Assembly: GCA_023410295.1 (NCBI GenBank) | Contig: JAEYPY010000017.1 | Location: forward strand, 1-11,716 | Reading direction: 5' to 3' | DNA length: 11,716 nucleotides | DNA from: Pseudomonadota bacterium | GTDB taxonomy: Bacteria; Pseudomonadota; Alphaproteobacteria; Caulobacterales; Aquidulcibacteraceae | Shown: in pieces, positions 1 through 6,445 of the stretch | Layout of the letters: each line of letters opens with the position of its first letter | Numbering within the stretch: the first letter of the stretch is position 1 | Made by a program: the position numbers and the translations under genes | The notes under the pieces: generated by a model | Seen by the model: only the letters and a program-made list of their open reading frames with translations | What the model was told of the DNA's origin: nothing | The model's database searches: none

Positions 1-88
1 CTTTGGCGATAGCGCGCCAAGGCCCGGGCGCCTTGCCGCCCCCATGGATTGCTTCAACGTCGCGCGTTTTGTAAGACTGGATCGTCAT
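1..88 (-). CDS. Unidentified protein, N-terminal fragment (runs off left edge)
   Basis: An open frame reads from an ATG at 88-86 to the window edge with no stop, giving 29 residues that begin MTIQSYKTRDVEAIHGGGKA. I do not recognise the family. The residue mix looks protein-like, and the frame continues the minus-strand direction of the SDR gene that ends 27 bases upstream. There is no Shine-Dalgarno before this ATG, and a 19-bp palindrome ends on its first base, so transcript and start are uncertain. A second possibility in another frame is a start at TTG 57 or ATG 45, giving a fragment that begins MGAARRPGLGALSPK from the ATG. That start would fit better if the promoter -10 overlaps the first ATG. 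Only the full gene can settle the frame and identity. Confidence 0.4.
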   Translation of the reverse strand, partial: MTIQSYKTRDVEAIHGGGKAPGPWRAIAK

Positions 89-120
89 ATAACGTCAAAC
101 GTTATACGTCAAGCGTTATA
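84..120 (-). promoter_or_regulatory. Operator-like palindrome with tandem repeats, overlapping a possible promoter
   Basis: Positions 88-106 form a perfect 19-bp palindrome, TATAACGTCAAACGTTATA (8-bp arms, 3-base centre). On the minus strand a 14-base unit, TATAACG-N-TTGACG, occurs twice in tandem (120-107 and 106-93) with a single mismatch. A possible minus-strand promoter has -35 TTGACG at 112-107, a 17-base spacer and -10 TATGAC at 89-84, so the palindrome would fill the spacer, the usual place for a dimeric repressor. The size and symmetry fit a TetR-type operator, but the cognate regulator is not visible here. It sits just upstream of the partial gene at the left edge. Confidence 0.55.
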
Positions 121-982
121 TCTTAGACCCCATGTTCACACCTGGCGGCAGTGGTGTGTTCTCCGGCACGAAGAAGTCCGGCATCAGACTCTTGCTCGGA
201 TCGACGCGGTACTTGTCGAAATCGCGCTCGCCTTCGGCGTAGAGCAGCACATCGTCGATGAAGAAGTTGCCGGTGCAGTCGCGCGACTTCTTGTTGAAGA
301 TCGCGTACGCGGCATCGGCCATGATGTCGGGCGTGCGGCAGTGGCGCATGCCCTCTTCGCCGGCGAGCGCGAACTCGATTGCGGCCGTAGCGATGCCGGT
401 GCGCGGCCAGAGCGCGTTGAAGGCAACGCCCTCATCTTTGAACTCTTCGGCCATGCCGAGCACGCACATGCTCATGCCGTACTTGGCCATCGTGTACGCC
501 ACGTGCCCCGCGAACCAGCGCGGGCTCATGTCGAGCGGCGGCGACAGCATCAGCACGTGCGGGTTTTCGGCCTTGAGCAGATGCGGCAAGCACGTGCGCG
601 TGGTCACGAACGTGCCGCGGGCGTTGACCTGATTCATCAGGTCGTAGCGGCGATAATCGGTGGCCAGCGTGCCGGTGAGTTGGATCGCGCTTGCGTTGTT
701 GACGCAAATATCGATGCCGCCGAAGCGCTCGACAGCCGCATCCACCGCCGCCTTCACGCTCTCCGGCTCACGCACGTCGACCACAATCGGCAGCGCCTTG
801 CCGCCGGCTTTCTCGATCTCCTCCGCCGCCGAATAGATCGTGCCCGGCAACTTCTTGTGCGGCTCGGCGGTCTTCGCTGCGATCACAACATTCGCCCCAT
901 CCCGCGCCGCGCGCAGGCCGATAGCGAGGCCGATGCCGCGGCTGGCGCCGGTGATGAAAAGCGTTTTTCCGGCGAGGCTCAT
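116..982 (-). CDS. Short-chain dehydrogenase/reductase (SDR), HSDL2-like
   Basis: This is a 288-residue NAD(P)-dependent oxidoreductase of the classical SDR superfamily with a Rossmann fold. The cofactor loop TGASRGIG lies at residues 11-18 and NNAS at 95-98. The catalytic tetrad is Asn120, Ser147, Tyr163 and Lys167, the last two in YTMAK. The C-terminal region and the SPP segment after the catalytic Ser resemble hydroxysteroid dehydrogenase-like 2 (HSDL2)/citronellol-dehydrogenase relatives linked to acyl-chain or isoprenoid metabolism. The substrate cannot be read from sequence. The ATG at 982 is preceded by an AGGGGAG ribosome-binding site a few bases upstream. The gene is divergent from the secreted protein at 1085, with 102 bases between them, and is followed on the same strand by the partial gene at the left edge. 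Confidence 0.93.
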   Translation of the reverse strand: MSLAGKTLFITGASRGIGLAIGLRAARDGANVVIAAKTAEPHKKLPGTIYSAAEEIEKAGGKALPIVVDVREPESVKAAVDAAVERFGGIDICVNNASAIQLTGTLATDYRRYDLMNQVNARGTFVTTRTCLPHLLKAENPHVLMLSPPLDMSPRWFAGHVAYTMAKYGMSMCVLGMAEEFKDEGVAFNALWPRTGIATAAIEFALAGEEGMRHCRTPDIMADAAYAIFNKKSRDCTGNFFIDDVLLYAEGERDFDKYRVDPSKSLMPDFFVPENTPLPPGVNMGSKI

Positions 983-1015
983 GGCGGCTCCCCTTATTGT
1001 GACAGCGTTGGAGTT

Positions 1016-1044
1016 TTGACCTTAGCGCGGGCGAAGCCTAAAAT
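1016..1044 (+). promoter_or_regulatory. Predicted sigma70-type promoter for the secreted protein gene
   Basis: The -35 element TTGACC (1016-1021, 5/6 to consensus) is followed by exactly 17 bases and then -10 TAAAAT (1039-1044, 5/6). Transcription would start near 1051, leaving a leader of about 34 bases that carries the GGAGGAA ribosome-binding site at 1074-1080. It lies in the divergent gap between the SDR gene and the secreted protein gene. Confidence 0.6.
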
Positions 1045-1084
1045 CCGCTCCATCTCGGGCGAGGACAAATTCTGGAGGAATTTC

Positions 1085-1690
1085 ATGGGGATGTGGAAAC
1101 TGGCAACGGTTTGCGCTGCGGCTCTGGCGGTTTCGGGCATCGCATCGGCGGAGACCTGGACCGATCCGAACGGCCGGCTGACCTTCGAACAGCCCGCCGG
1201 CTGGTCCACGCAAGTGCGCCGCGCGCCCGAGGGCGTCACCGCCATCGTCACCGGCACGGCCGACCAGGAGTGCCAGATCATTGCGCAACCGAACGCGCAG
1301 ACAGCAGAACGCTCCGCCGCCGCAGTGAACGCAGCCGTTGCCGATGACGCGCAATTTGGCGTCCCGCAGTGGGTGAATGTCGCCAATGGCTGGCGCAGCA
1401 TTTTCCCAGATAATTCCGCCAGCGTGACGTCGCGCTCGTCGGAAACCAACGGCGTCTGGCCGATTCAGCGCGCCGAACTGCGCTCGCCTGAACGGCCCGT
1501 TCTTGGTGCGCTTCAAATGCGCCCGGGCGTAGACATCATCGCCATGTGCATGAGCTATGGCGGCCCCGACGCGACCGCCACCTACGACCGCGTCATCCGC
1601 TCGATCGGGCATCCGAATGATGCGACGTGGGCGGCTGAAGCAGCAGCAGCCGCGGCCGCCGCAGCTGCGCCGCCGCCTCCGGCGGAGTAA
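1085..1690 (+). CDS. Secreted protein of unknown function with Ala/Pro-rich tail
   Basis: This is a 201-residue protein with a Sec signal peptide: a Lys at residue 5, a hydrophobic core, and a likely cleavage after ASA at residue 22, so the mature protein starts at ETWTDP and is periplasmic or secreted. The mature part has two cysteines, in DQECQII and IAMCMSY, which could form a disulfide. The last 19 or so residues are almost only Ala and Pro. I do not recognise the family; PNGRLTFEQPAGW near the start of the mature protein resembles small periplasmic domains that begin with a strand-rich segment. The ATG at 1085 sits 4 bases after GGAGGAA; an in-frame ATG at 1091 has 10-base spacing and is the alternative start. 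The frame stays open upstream to position 44, but that part is antisense to the SDR gene. Confidence 0.85.
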   Translation: MGMWKLATVCAAALAVSGIASAETWTDPNGRLTFEQPAGWSTQVRRAPEGVTAIVTGTADQECQIIAQPNAQTAERSAAAVNAAVADDAQFGVPQWVNVANGWRSIFPDNSASVTSRSSETNGVWPIQRAELRSPERPVLGALQMRPGVDIIAMCMSYGGPDATATYDRVIRSIGHPNDATWAAEAAAAAAAAAAPPPPAE

Positions 1691-1698
1691 CGCGCGTT

Positions 1699-1808
1699 AG
1701 CGCCTGGTCAATTAGCGTAAATACTTGGTTAGCCTCGCATTTACGCGCAATTCACGACGATGGTTCATGTCAATGAACCATGAACGGGAGAATCCCTGAC
1801 CAGGCGCT
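1699..1808. repeat. Three clustered inverted repeats (possible three-way junction)
   Basis: An outer perfect 12-bp pair, AGCGCCTGGTCA (1699-1710) with TGACCAGGCGCT (1797-1808), encloses two further perfect pairs. These are GCGTAAAT (1715-1722) with ATTTACGC (1739-1746), and ATGGTTCAT (1760-1768) with ATGAACCAT (1773-1781). As RNA or single-stranded DNA this would fold into a stem with two hairpins. The last hairpin contains the ATG (1780-1782) used by the membrane-protein gene. The inner pairs could equally be protein-binding operators in duplex DNA. No T-run follows, so a simple terminator for the 1085-1690 gene is not indicated. Confidence 0.6.
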
Positions 1809-2472
1809 GGCGCCTTTCCTCGCCGCCCTGACAATCGGCGCCGCCGCATTCATGTGGGCGCCGCTGTCGCTCTTGCTGCTCGCTGCGCTCGGCGCGCACA
1901 CGCTGATGCGTTCGCCGCCCGCCCGCTTCAATGCTCTCGAACTCGCCGGCCCCGTGCTTGCGGCGCTGACGGTCGGCGCCTTCGTTGGCCTCGCCGGCGC
2001 CATCGGCACGTTGTTTGTGTGGCGCCTTTACAGCGATGTGCGTTGGAGCACGCGCGAAGCGGCGCGCCTTGCACACGCTGCAGGCCGTCCCGCCGAAGCT
2101 TCGCTCAAATCGCTGGCGCACGCCTGGCTCGCGCCGTTTTACGGCCTCTGCCTCGTCGCATACACCGCCCCGCACATGATCGCCGGTTTGCCGCTCGATC
2201 TGCCGCACGTGCCGGTGTGGGTCCCGCTCGCTGCCGGCGTCGTCGCTGCGGGTGCCGTGTTCGACTGGGCGCTGCGGCGCGCGGCCGATTGGCGCTTGGG
2301 CGAACTGGCGAGCGCCCCTGCGCTGCATCTGCTGACGCACCACGCGCTTTTCCTGCTCGCATTCGGCATCACGCTCGACGTTTCGGCCGGCATTGTCGCG
2401 CTGATGGCGTGGCGCATGGCGCACGCCGCGCCGCTAAAGCTACCTCAGGCCAGCTTCACCGCGGTGCCGTAA
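1780..2472 (+). CDS. Polytopic membrane protein of unknown function
   Basis: This is a 230-residue integral membrane protein with hydrophobic stretches at about residues 9-43 (one long or two short helices), 57-80, 115-136, 144-163 and 180-212, so roughly five or six transmembrane helices. The second loop, residues 81-114, is charged. I do not recognise a family, and no catalytic motif stands out; His residues cluster near helix 5 (HLLTHH, 183-188). An in-frame TGA at 1774-1776 rules out an earlier start. ATG 1780 has no Shine-Dalgarno and lies in a palindrome; ATG 1852 is the next candidate but would lose much of the first hydrophobic stretch. The 3' end overlaps the convergent YbjQ gene by 28 bases. 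Confidence 0.7.
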   Translation: MNGRIPDQALAPFLAALTIGAAAFMWAPLSLLLLAALGAHTLMRSPPARFNALELAGPVLAALTVGAFVGLAGAIGTLFVWRLYSDVRWSTREAARLAHAAGRPAEASLKSLAHAWLAPFYGLCLVAYTAPHMIAGLPLDLPHVPVWVPLAAGVVAAGAVFDWALRRAADWRLGELASAPALHLLTHHALFLLAFGITLDVSAGIVALMAWRMAHAAPLKLPQASFTAVP

Positions 2473-2762
2473 GCCAAGACTTCCGTCGCCTGCCCTGCGC
2501 CGGCGTCGGTGGTTTCAAAGCGGATGCCGATCACAGCATCGGCGCCCAATCCGCGCGCCTGCTCCACCATGCGGTCGAGCGCCTGTTCGCGGCTTTCGGC
2601 CAAGAGCTTGGTGTATTCGTGGATCTCGCCGCCAACGATCATCCGCAGGCCCGCGACGATATCGCGGCCGATGAAGCGCGAACGCACGACATTGCCGCGC
2701 ACCAGACCGAGTTGCTGGCCTACGGTGCGCCCCGCGACATCGAACGTGGTTGAGAGAATCAT
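2445..2762 (-). CDS. YbjQ/UPF0145 family protein
   Basis: This is a 105-residue protein matching the YbjQ (UPF0145, DUF74) family at full length. Family features visible are GLVRGNVVRSR (19-29), the central GGEIHEYTKLL (44-54), a helix with REQALDRM, and ADAVIGIRFET (75-85) followed by EVLAYGTAV (94-102). The family forms small oligomeric rings and is often called heavy-metal-binding, but its role is not established. It has no signal peptide or membrane segment, so it is cytoplasmic. A GGAG lies about 5 bases before ATG 2762. It is divergent from the glycosylase gene (74 bases apart) and overlaps the 3' end of the membrane protein gene on the other strand. Confidence 0.9.
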   Translation of the reverse strand: MILSTTFDVAGRTVGQQLGLVRGNVVRSRFIGRDIVAGLRMIVGGEIHEYTKLLAESREQALDRMVEQARGLGADAVIGIRFETTDAGAGQATEVLAYGTAVKLA

Positions 2763-2836
2763 CGGCTCCGCCCTCCGCTAGCTCTGCTCACGACTTAGAG
2801 ATTGTGCGCCGACGGCGAAAGTGCAAACGACTCGGC

Positions 2837-3415
2837 ATGGCCGCAAAACCGAAAACGCGTTGCGCGTGGGCCGGGGACGACCCGCTGATGATCGCCTACC
2901 ACGACCAGGAATGGGGCGTGCCTGTCCATGACGACCGCGTGCTGTTCGAATTTCTGATCCTGGAAGGCGCGCAGGCCGGTCTCTCGTGGCGCACGATCCT
3001 CCATAAGCGTGAGAATTATCGCAAAGCCCTGCACGGCTTCGACGCCAAGAAAATCGCGCGCTACGGCGAGAAAGACGCTGCCCGCCTTCTCGCCGATCCG
3101 GGCATCGTGCGCAATAAGCTGAAAATCGCCGCGACGATCCAGAACGCCAAAGCGTTTCTCGCGGTGCAGAAGGAATTCGGCTCATTCGACGCCTATGTCT
3201 GGAGCTTCGTCGACGGCAAGCCGATCGATCACAAGATCAAGACCTCACGCGACACGCCCGCCAAAACGGCCGAATCCGATGCGATGAGCAAGGACATGGC
3301 AAAGCGCGGCTTCAAGTTCGTCGGCTCAACGATCTGCTACGCCTTCATGCAGGCCACAGGCATGGTCAACGATCACGAGGCGCGCTGTTTCCGTCACCGC
3401 TCCACATCGCGATAG
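2837..3415 (+). CDS. tag: DNA-3-methyladenine glycosylase I
   Basis: This base-excision-repair enzyme removes 3-methyladenine from alkylated DNA, leaving an abasic site. The 192-residue length is close to E. coli Tag (187). The family zinc site is intact: Cys9 (RCAW), His22 (YHDQEWG), His180 and Cys184 (HEARC), with the same H-x3-C spacing at the C-terminus as in Tag. The base-pocket segment LILEGAQAGLSW (40-51) carries the conserved Glu43 and leads into the helix-hairpin-helix region. The frame is open back to 2750, but residues before MAAKPKTRCAW are basic and not part of the family, so ATG 2837 is preferred. No strong ribosome-binding site precedes it; GTG 2804 is an in-frame alternative. 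The 3' end overlaps the next, convergent gene by 22 bases. Confidence 0.95.
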   Translation: MAAKPKTRCAWAGDDPLMIAYHDQEWGVPVHDDRVLFEFLILEGAQAGLSWRTILHKRENYRKALHGFDAKKIARYGEKDAARLLADPGIVRNKLKIAATIQNAKAFLAVQKEFGSFDAYVWSFVDGKPIDHKIKTSRDTPAKTAESDAMSKDMAKRGFKFVGSTICYAFMQATGMVNDHEARCFRHRSTSR

Positions 3416-3693
3416 CGGCTGTCGTCGCCGGCCTGGTCGGCGATGACGCGCACGATCATCCAGATGCCGCCGATCAGCGCCATGACGGCGCCGACGATGC
3501 CCATCAGCACGACGCCGATCACGCCCAGCATGCTGCCGATGACGACGGCCGGATCGCCGCCCGTCGCGGCGACGCCGATCACTGCGCCGATGCCGAGAAA
3601 GTAGGAGACGATGCAAAGGCCGATGCCGGTGCAGAACAGCAGCATGGAATTGTTGGAGCGGTGTTCGGGATTGCGGGCTTCAGATGGCGGCAT
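3394..3693 (-). CDS. Small membrane protein of unknown function
   Basis: This is a 99-residue protein with a short polar N-terminus (1-16), a hydrophobic segment at about 17-44, a short GGDP turn, a second long hydrophobic stretch at about 49-85 that may form two helices, and a charged C-terminus ending SRYRDVER. No family is recognised. The chosen ATG (3693) lies inside the 3' end of the MBL hydrolase gene: the hydrolase reads GCC GCC ATC TGA while this gene reads ATG CCG CCA TCT GAA, a 14-base overlap. A strong GGAGGGG sits 10 bases before the ATG within the hydrolase coding region. That favours translational coupling in one operon. The frame also opens at 3732, but that start has no equal support. 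The 3' end overlaps the glycosylase gene tail-to-tail. Confidence 0.75.
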   Translation of the reverse strand: MPPSEARNPEHRSNNSMLLFCTGIGLCIVSYFLGIGAVIGVAATGGDPAVVIGSMLGVIGVVLMGIVGAVMALIGGIWMIVRVIADQAGDDSRYRDVER

Positions 3694-4756
3694 AGCGGAT
3701 AATCCCCTCCTCATCGGTCGTGCGGCGCGCAAGGCCGCGCTCGATCAGACAGTTCAAATGCGCGATTGTCTCACCCGTCGCCATGCCGAGCAGATCGGGG
3801 CCGATCTTGCGCGCGAACAAGGCGCCGAAGAGATCGATGGCGCGCCGCGGCTCTTGTCGTAAGCGGCTGAGTACGCGCGTCAGAGTGCGCTCGTGGCCGT
3901 CGACAAGATTTTCGAGCCGTTCGTGCAGGCCGATGAAGGGCTCGTTGTGCGAAGGAAGCACCAGCACGTCGTTCGGAATGCTCTCGCGCAGCTTGTTACA
4001 GCTGGCGATCCAATCGCTCAGCGGATCGCCATCGGGTTCCGTCGGGAAGACCGAAACGTTGGACGAAATGCGCGGCAGCACCTGATCGCCGGAGATGAAG
4101 AGCTTCAGTTCCTCCTGCCAGAGACAGACATGCTCGGGGCAATGGCCGTTGCCGGTGATGACACGCCATGGACGCTCGCCGATTTCGATCACGTCGCCAT
4201 CGGCGATGCGTTTGTAGGCGTCCGGCACGCGCGAGACGGCCTTGCCAAAGCCGCCGAAGCGAATCTTGTAGCTGTCAATCGCGTCTTCATCCCAGCCGGC
4301 GGCGCGATAGAATTTGACACCCTCCTCCGGCGCTTCACGGCCCGTATCGGCGACCAGCATGCGGCCGGTGATGTATTCGAGCCGGCTCATCCAGAGCGTT
4401 GCGCCGAACTTCCGGCAGATCCAGCCGGCGAGCCCCATGTGGTCGGGGTGCATGTGCGTGCAGATCACGCGCGTGACCGGCTTGCCCTTCAGCGTCTCGT
4501 CGAAAATCTTGCGCCAGTATTCGCGCGATTGCTCGATAGCGACGCCGGTGTCGACGATGGTCCAACCCTCACCATCTTCGATGAGCCAGAGATTGATCCA
4601 TTGCAGAGCGAACGGCAGCGGCATGCGCACCCAATAGACGCCGGGCCCGATCTCGCGCGCTTCGCCGGCGGGCGGGGGATCACCCAGCGGATAGAGGAGT
4701 TGCGGCTTGACCCGCGCCGGCGCGGCGTCCGCATCGTCCAGCCCATCCATCGACAT
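3680..4756 (-). CDS. MBL-fold metallo-hydrolase
   Basis: This is a 358-residue metallo-beta-lactamase-fold hydrolase with the complete two-metal site: THMHPDHMG supplies His101, His103, Asp105 and His106, GNGHCPEH supplies His205, SGDQ supplies Asp224 and PSHNEPF supplies His270. About 75 residues follow the last ligand and look like a helical, winged-helix-type C-terminal domain seen in LACTB2-like members. It lacks a signal peptide, so it acts in the cytoplasm. The substrate is unknown; lying 54 bases downstream of an acyl-CoA dehydrogenase, a thioester or ester linked to acyl catabolism is a reasonable guess. A GGAGGAG lies 8 bases before ATG 4756; an in-frame ATG two codons later is an alternative start. 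The downstream membrane protein overlaps its end. Confidence 0.9.
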   Translation of the reverse strand: MSMDGLDDADAAPARVKPQLLYPLGDPPPAGEAREIGPGVYWVRMPLPFALQWINLWLIEDGEGWTIVDTGVAIEQSREYWRKIFDETLKGKPVTRVICTHMHPDHMGLAGWICRKFGATLWMSRLEYITGRMLVADTGREAPEEGVKFYRAAGWDEDAIDSYKIRFGGFGKAVSRVPDAYKRIADGDVIEIGERPWRVITGNGHCPEHVCLWQEELKLFISGDQVLPRISSNVSVFPTEPDGDPLSDWIASCNKLRESIPNDVLVLPSHNEPFIGLHERLENLVDGHERTLTRVLSRLRQEPRRAIDLFGALFARKIGPDLLGMATGETIAHLNCLIERGLARRTTDEEGIIRYAAI

Positions 4757-4757
4757 G

Positions 4758-4787
4758 CGCCTCTCTCCTCCATTGAATATAGAGGCG
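4758..4787 (-). promoter_or_regulatory. Inverted repeat around the MBL hydrolase ribosome-binding site
   Basis: A perfect 7-bp pair, CGCCTCT (4758-4764) with AGAGGCG (4781-4787), has a 16-base loop. On the minus-strand mRNA the GGAGGAG ribosome-binding site of the hydrolase falls in the loop and the 3' arm ends one base before the ATG. It could modulate initiation, but the stem is short and the effect is a guess. Confidence 0.3.
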
Positions 4788-4810
4788 GCCCCGACGCCCC
4801 TGCCAGAGCT

Positions 4811-6439
4811 TTAAGTGGATGGCAGCAGCGATTCTGCGCCGATTTTGATGGCGGCGAGGTGCGCAGAAGCATGTGGGAGCACGAGCACGGCGTAGGCGTG
4901 GAGCAGCGCTTCGTGTTCGGGCGAGGCTTGGCGTTGCAGCGCTTGCGCGAGAAGCATGGCGCCGGTGACATCGCCCGCGAGTTGGAGATAAGGCGCGGCG
5001 CCGGCGAGCGCGTCTTCGCGCGCGGCGCTCAGCATGTAGGCGGTGGCGTTCTCAAGTGCTTGCGCCGCGGCGGCGAGATGCGTTGAAACCGGCGCGGGCG
5101 CCTTGTGGGCGGCGGCTTCGGCTTCGGCGGTCAGCGCGCGCATGGCTTCGCCGCGGTCGCTGAGCAGTTTGCGGCCGTAGAGGTCGATGGCCTGGATGCC
5201 GTTGGTGCCTTCGTAAATCGGCGCGATGCGCGCGTCGCGGTAAAATTGCGCGGCGCCGCCCTCCTCGATGAAGCCCATGCCACCGTGAATCTGCACGCCG
5301 AGGCTCGCGACTTCGACGCCGAGATCGGTGCACCAGGCTTTGGCGATCGGCGTCAGCAGATCTTCGCGCGCCTTGTCACCAGCGTCGGCCGAGACGGCGC
5401 AGGCGTAGCAGATGGCGCGGCCCGCTTGGATCTTGGCGCGCATCAAGGTGAGCATACGCCTGATGTCTGGGTGGTTGATGATGAGCGCGCCGCCTTGACG
5501 GCGCTCTTGCGCATAGGCGAGCGCTTTCTGGTACGCGGCTTCGGCAACGGCGACGCCTTCCATGCCGACATTCAAGCGCGCCGCGTTCATCATCGTGAAC
5601 ATGGCGGCGAGGCCGCGATTCTCTTCGCCGATCAGCCAGCCTTGCGCGCCTTCATAGGCCATCGTGCAGGTGGGCGAGGCGTGGATGCCCATCTTTTCCT
5701 CCACACCGATGCAGCGCACCGCGTTGCGCGATCCATCTTCGTCGCGGAATTTCGGCACGATGAACATCGAGATGCCTTTCGAGCCCGCAGGCGCGCCTTC
5801 AATGCGGGCGAGCAAGAGGTGGATGATGTTGGGCGCAAGGTCGTGCTCGCCCCAGGTGATGAAGATTTTCTGGCCGCTGATGGCGTAGGAGCCATCGGCT
5901 TGCGGCGCGGCCTTGGTGGTCAGCGCGCCAAGATCGGAGCCGGCTTGCGGCTCGGTCAAGTTCATGGTGCCGGACCATTCGCCGCTAACGAGCTTTTCTA
6001 GATAGAGCGCCTTCTGATCGGCCGCGCCGTGCTGTTCGAGCGCTTCGATGGCGGCGAGCGTCAGCATCGGCATCAGCGCGAAACTCATGTTGGCGCTGTG
6101 CAGCGTTTCCATCACCGCCAGTGCGAGCGCGCGCGGCAGACCTTGGCCGCCATAAGCGGGATCGGCGGCAAGGCCCTGCCATCCGCCTTGGCGGAAGGCC
6201 TCGTAAGCGTCCCGGAAGCCGGGCGCAGCGCGGACAACGCCGTTCTCCAGTTTGACGCCGGCGCGATCGCCGCTCCTATTGAGCGGCGCGAGCACATCCC
6301 CCGCGAGCGCGCCGGCGCCGTCGAGGATGGCGGCGAGAACATCTTCATCGACGTCCGGATAGCGCTCGCGCAGGCGCCAGAAATCTGCGGCGGCTTCGAG
6401 CGCAAAGCGCATGTCGGCGATGGGAGCTCTGTAGGTCAT
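4811..6439 (-). CDS. Acyl-CoA dehydrogenase, DmdC-like (long-form) family
   Basis: This is a 542-residue FAD enzyme that oxidises an acyl-CoA to the 2-enoyl-CoA, passing electrons to ETF. The N-terminus (MTYRAPIADMRFAL) is typical of the long acyl-CoA dehydrogenases related to DmdC (3-methylmercaptopropionyl-CoA dehydrogenase) and PA0507. The flavin/substrate motif LTEPQAGSDLG lies at 161-171, the middle beta domain follows, and the IYEGTNGIQAIDLYGRK segment (408-424) contains Glu410, the likely catalytic base. The C-terminal extra domain (about 431-542) is present but the protein is some 50 residues shorter than the usual 590-600. Actual chain-length preference is unknown. No Shine-Dalgarno precedes ATG 6439. 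It is the first gene of the minus-strand cluster with the hydrolase and small membrane protein. Confidence 0.93.
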   Translation of the reverse strand: MTYRAPIADMRFALEAAADFWRLRERYPDVDEDVLAAILDGAGALAGDVLAPLNRSGDRAGVKLENGVVRAAPGFRDAYEAFRQGGWQGLAADPAYGGQGLPRALALAVMETLHSANMSFALMPMLTLAAIEALEQHGAADQKALYLEKLVSGEWSGTMNLTEPQAGSDLGALTTKAAPQADGSYAISGQKIFITWGEHDLAPNIIHLLLARIEGAPAGSKGISMFIVPKFRDEDGSRNAVRCIGVEEKMGIHASPTCTMAYEGAQGWLIGEENRGLAAMFTMMNAARLNVGMEGVAVAEAAYQKALAYAQERRQGGALIINHPDIRRMLTLMRAKIQAGRAICYACAVSADAGDKAREDLLTPIAKAWCTDLGVEVASLGVQIHGGMGFIEEGGAAQFYRDARIAPIYEGTNGIQAIDLYGRKLLSDRGEAMRALTAEAEAAAHKAPAPVSTHLAAAAQALENATAYMLSAAREDALAGAAPYLQLAGDVTGAMLLAQALQRQASPEHEALLHAYAVLVLPHASAHLAAIKIGAESLLPST

Positions 6440-6445
6440 GAGGCA

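Noticed and set aside
44..1084. Long plus-strand open frame continuing upstream of the secreted protein
   Set aside because: It is antisense to the SDR gene, whose catalytic motifs are complete. The predicted residues are His/Arg-rich, and a promoter, ribosome-binding site and signal peptide all point to a start at 1085.
1633..1680. GCN/GCC trinucleotide run as a hypervariable repeat
   Set aside because: The codons are mixed (gca, gcc, gcg, gct), so it is a plain Ala/Pro tail rather than a uniform slippage-prone repeat.
1699..1808. Integron attC-like site
   Set aside because: The outer arms are inverted as in attC, but there is no GTTRRRY core (GTTAGCG has C in a purine position) and no cassette array or integrase in the window.
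1765..2424. Minus-strand open frame of 219 codons opposite the membrane protein
   Set aside because: The translation is Arg/Gln/Glu/His-rich with no hydrophobic or domain pattern, as expected for the shadow of a GC-rich membrane-protein gene. The plus strand shows regular helices.
3893..5086. Plus-strand open frame of 397 codons across the hydrolase and dehydrogenase genes
   Set aside because: It is antisense to two genes with intact catalytic motifs and crosses the gap between them. The composition has no recognisable domain.
5105..6001. Plus-strand open frame of 298 codons inside the acyl-CoA dehydrogenase gene
   Set aside because: It lies wholly antisense to a well-supported enzyme and reads as low-complexity Gly/Ala/Arg/His, a product of GC-biased third positions.
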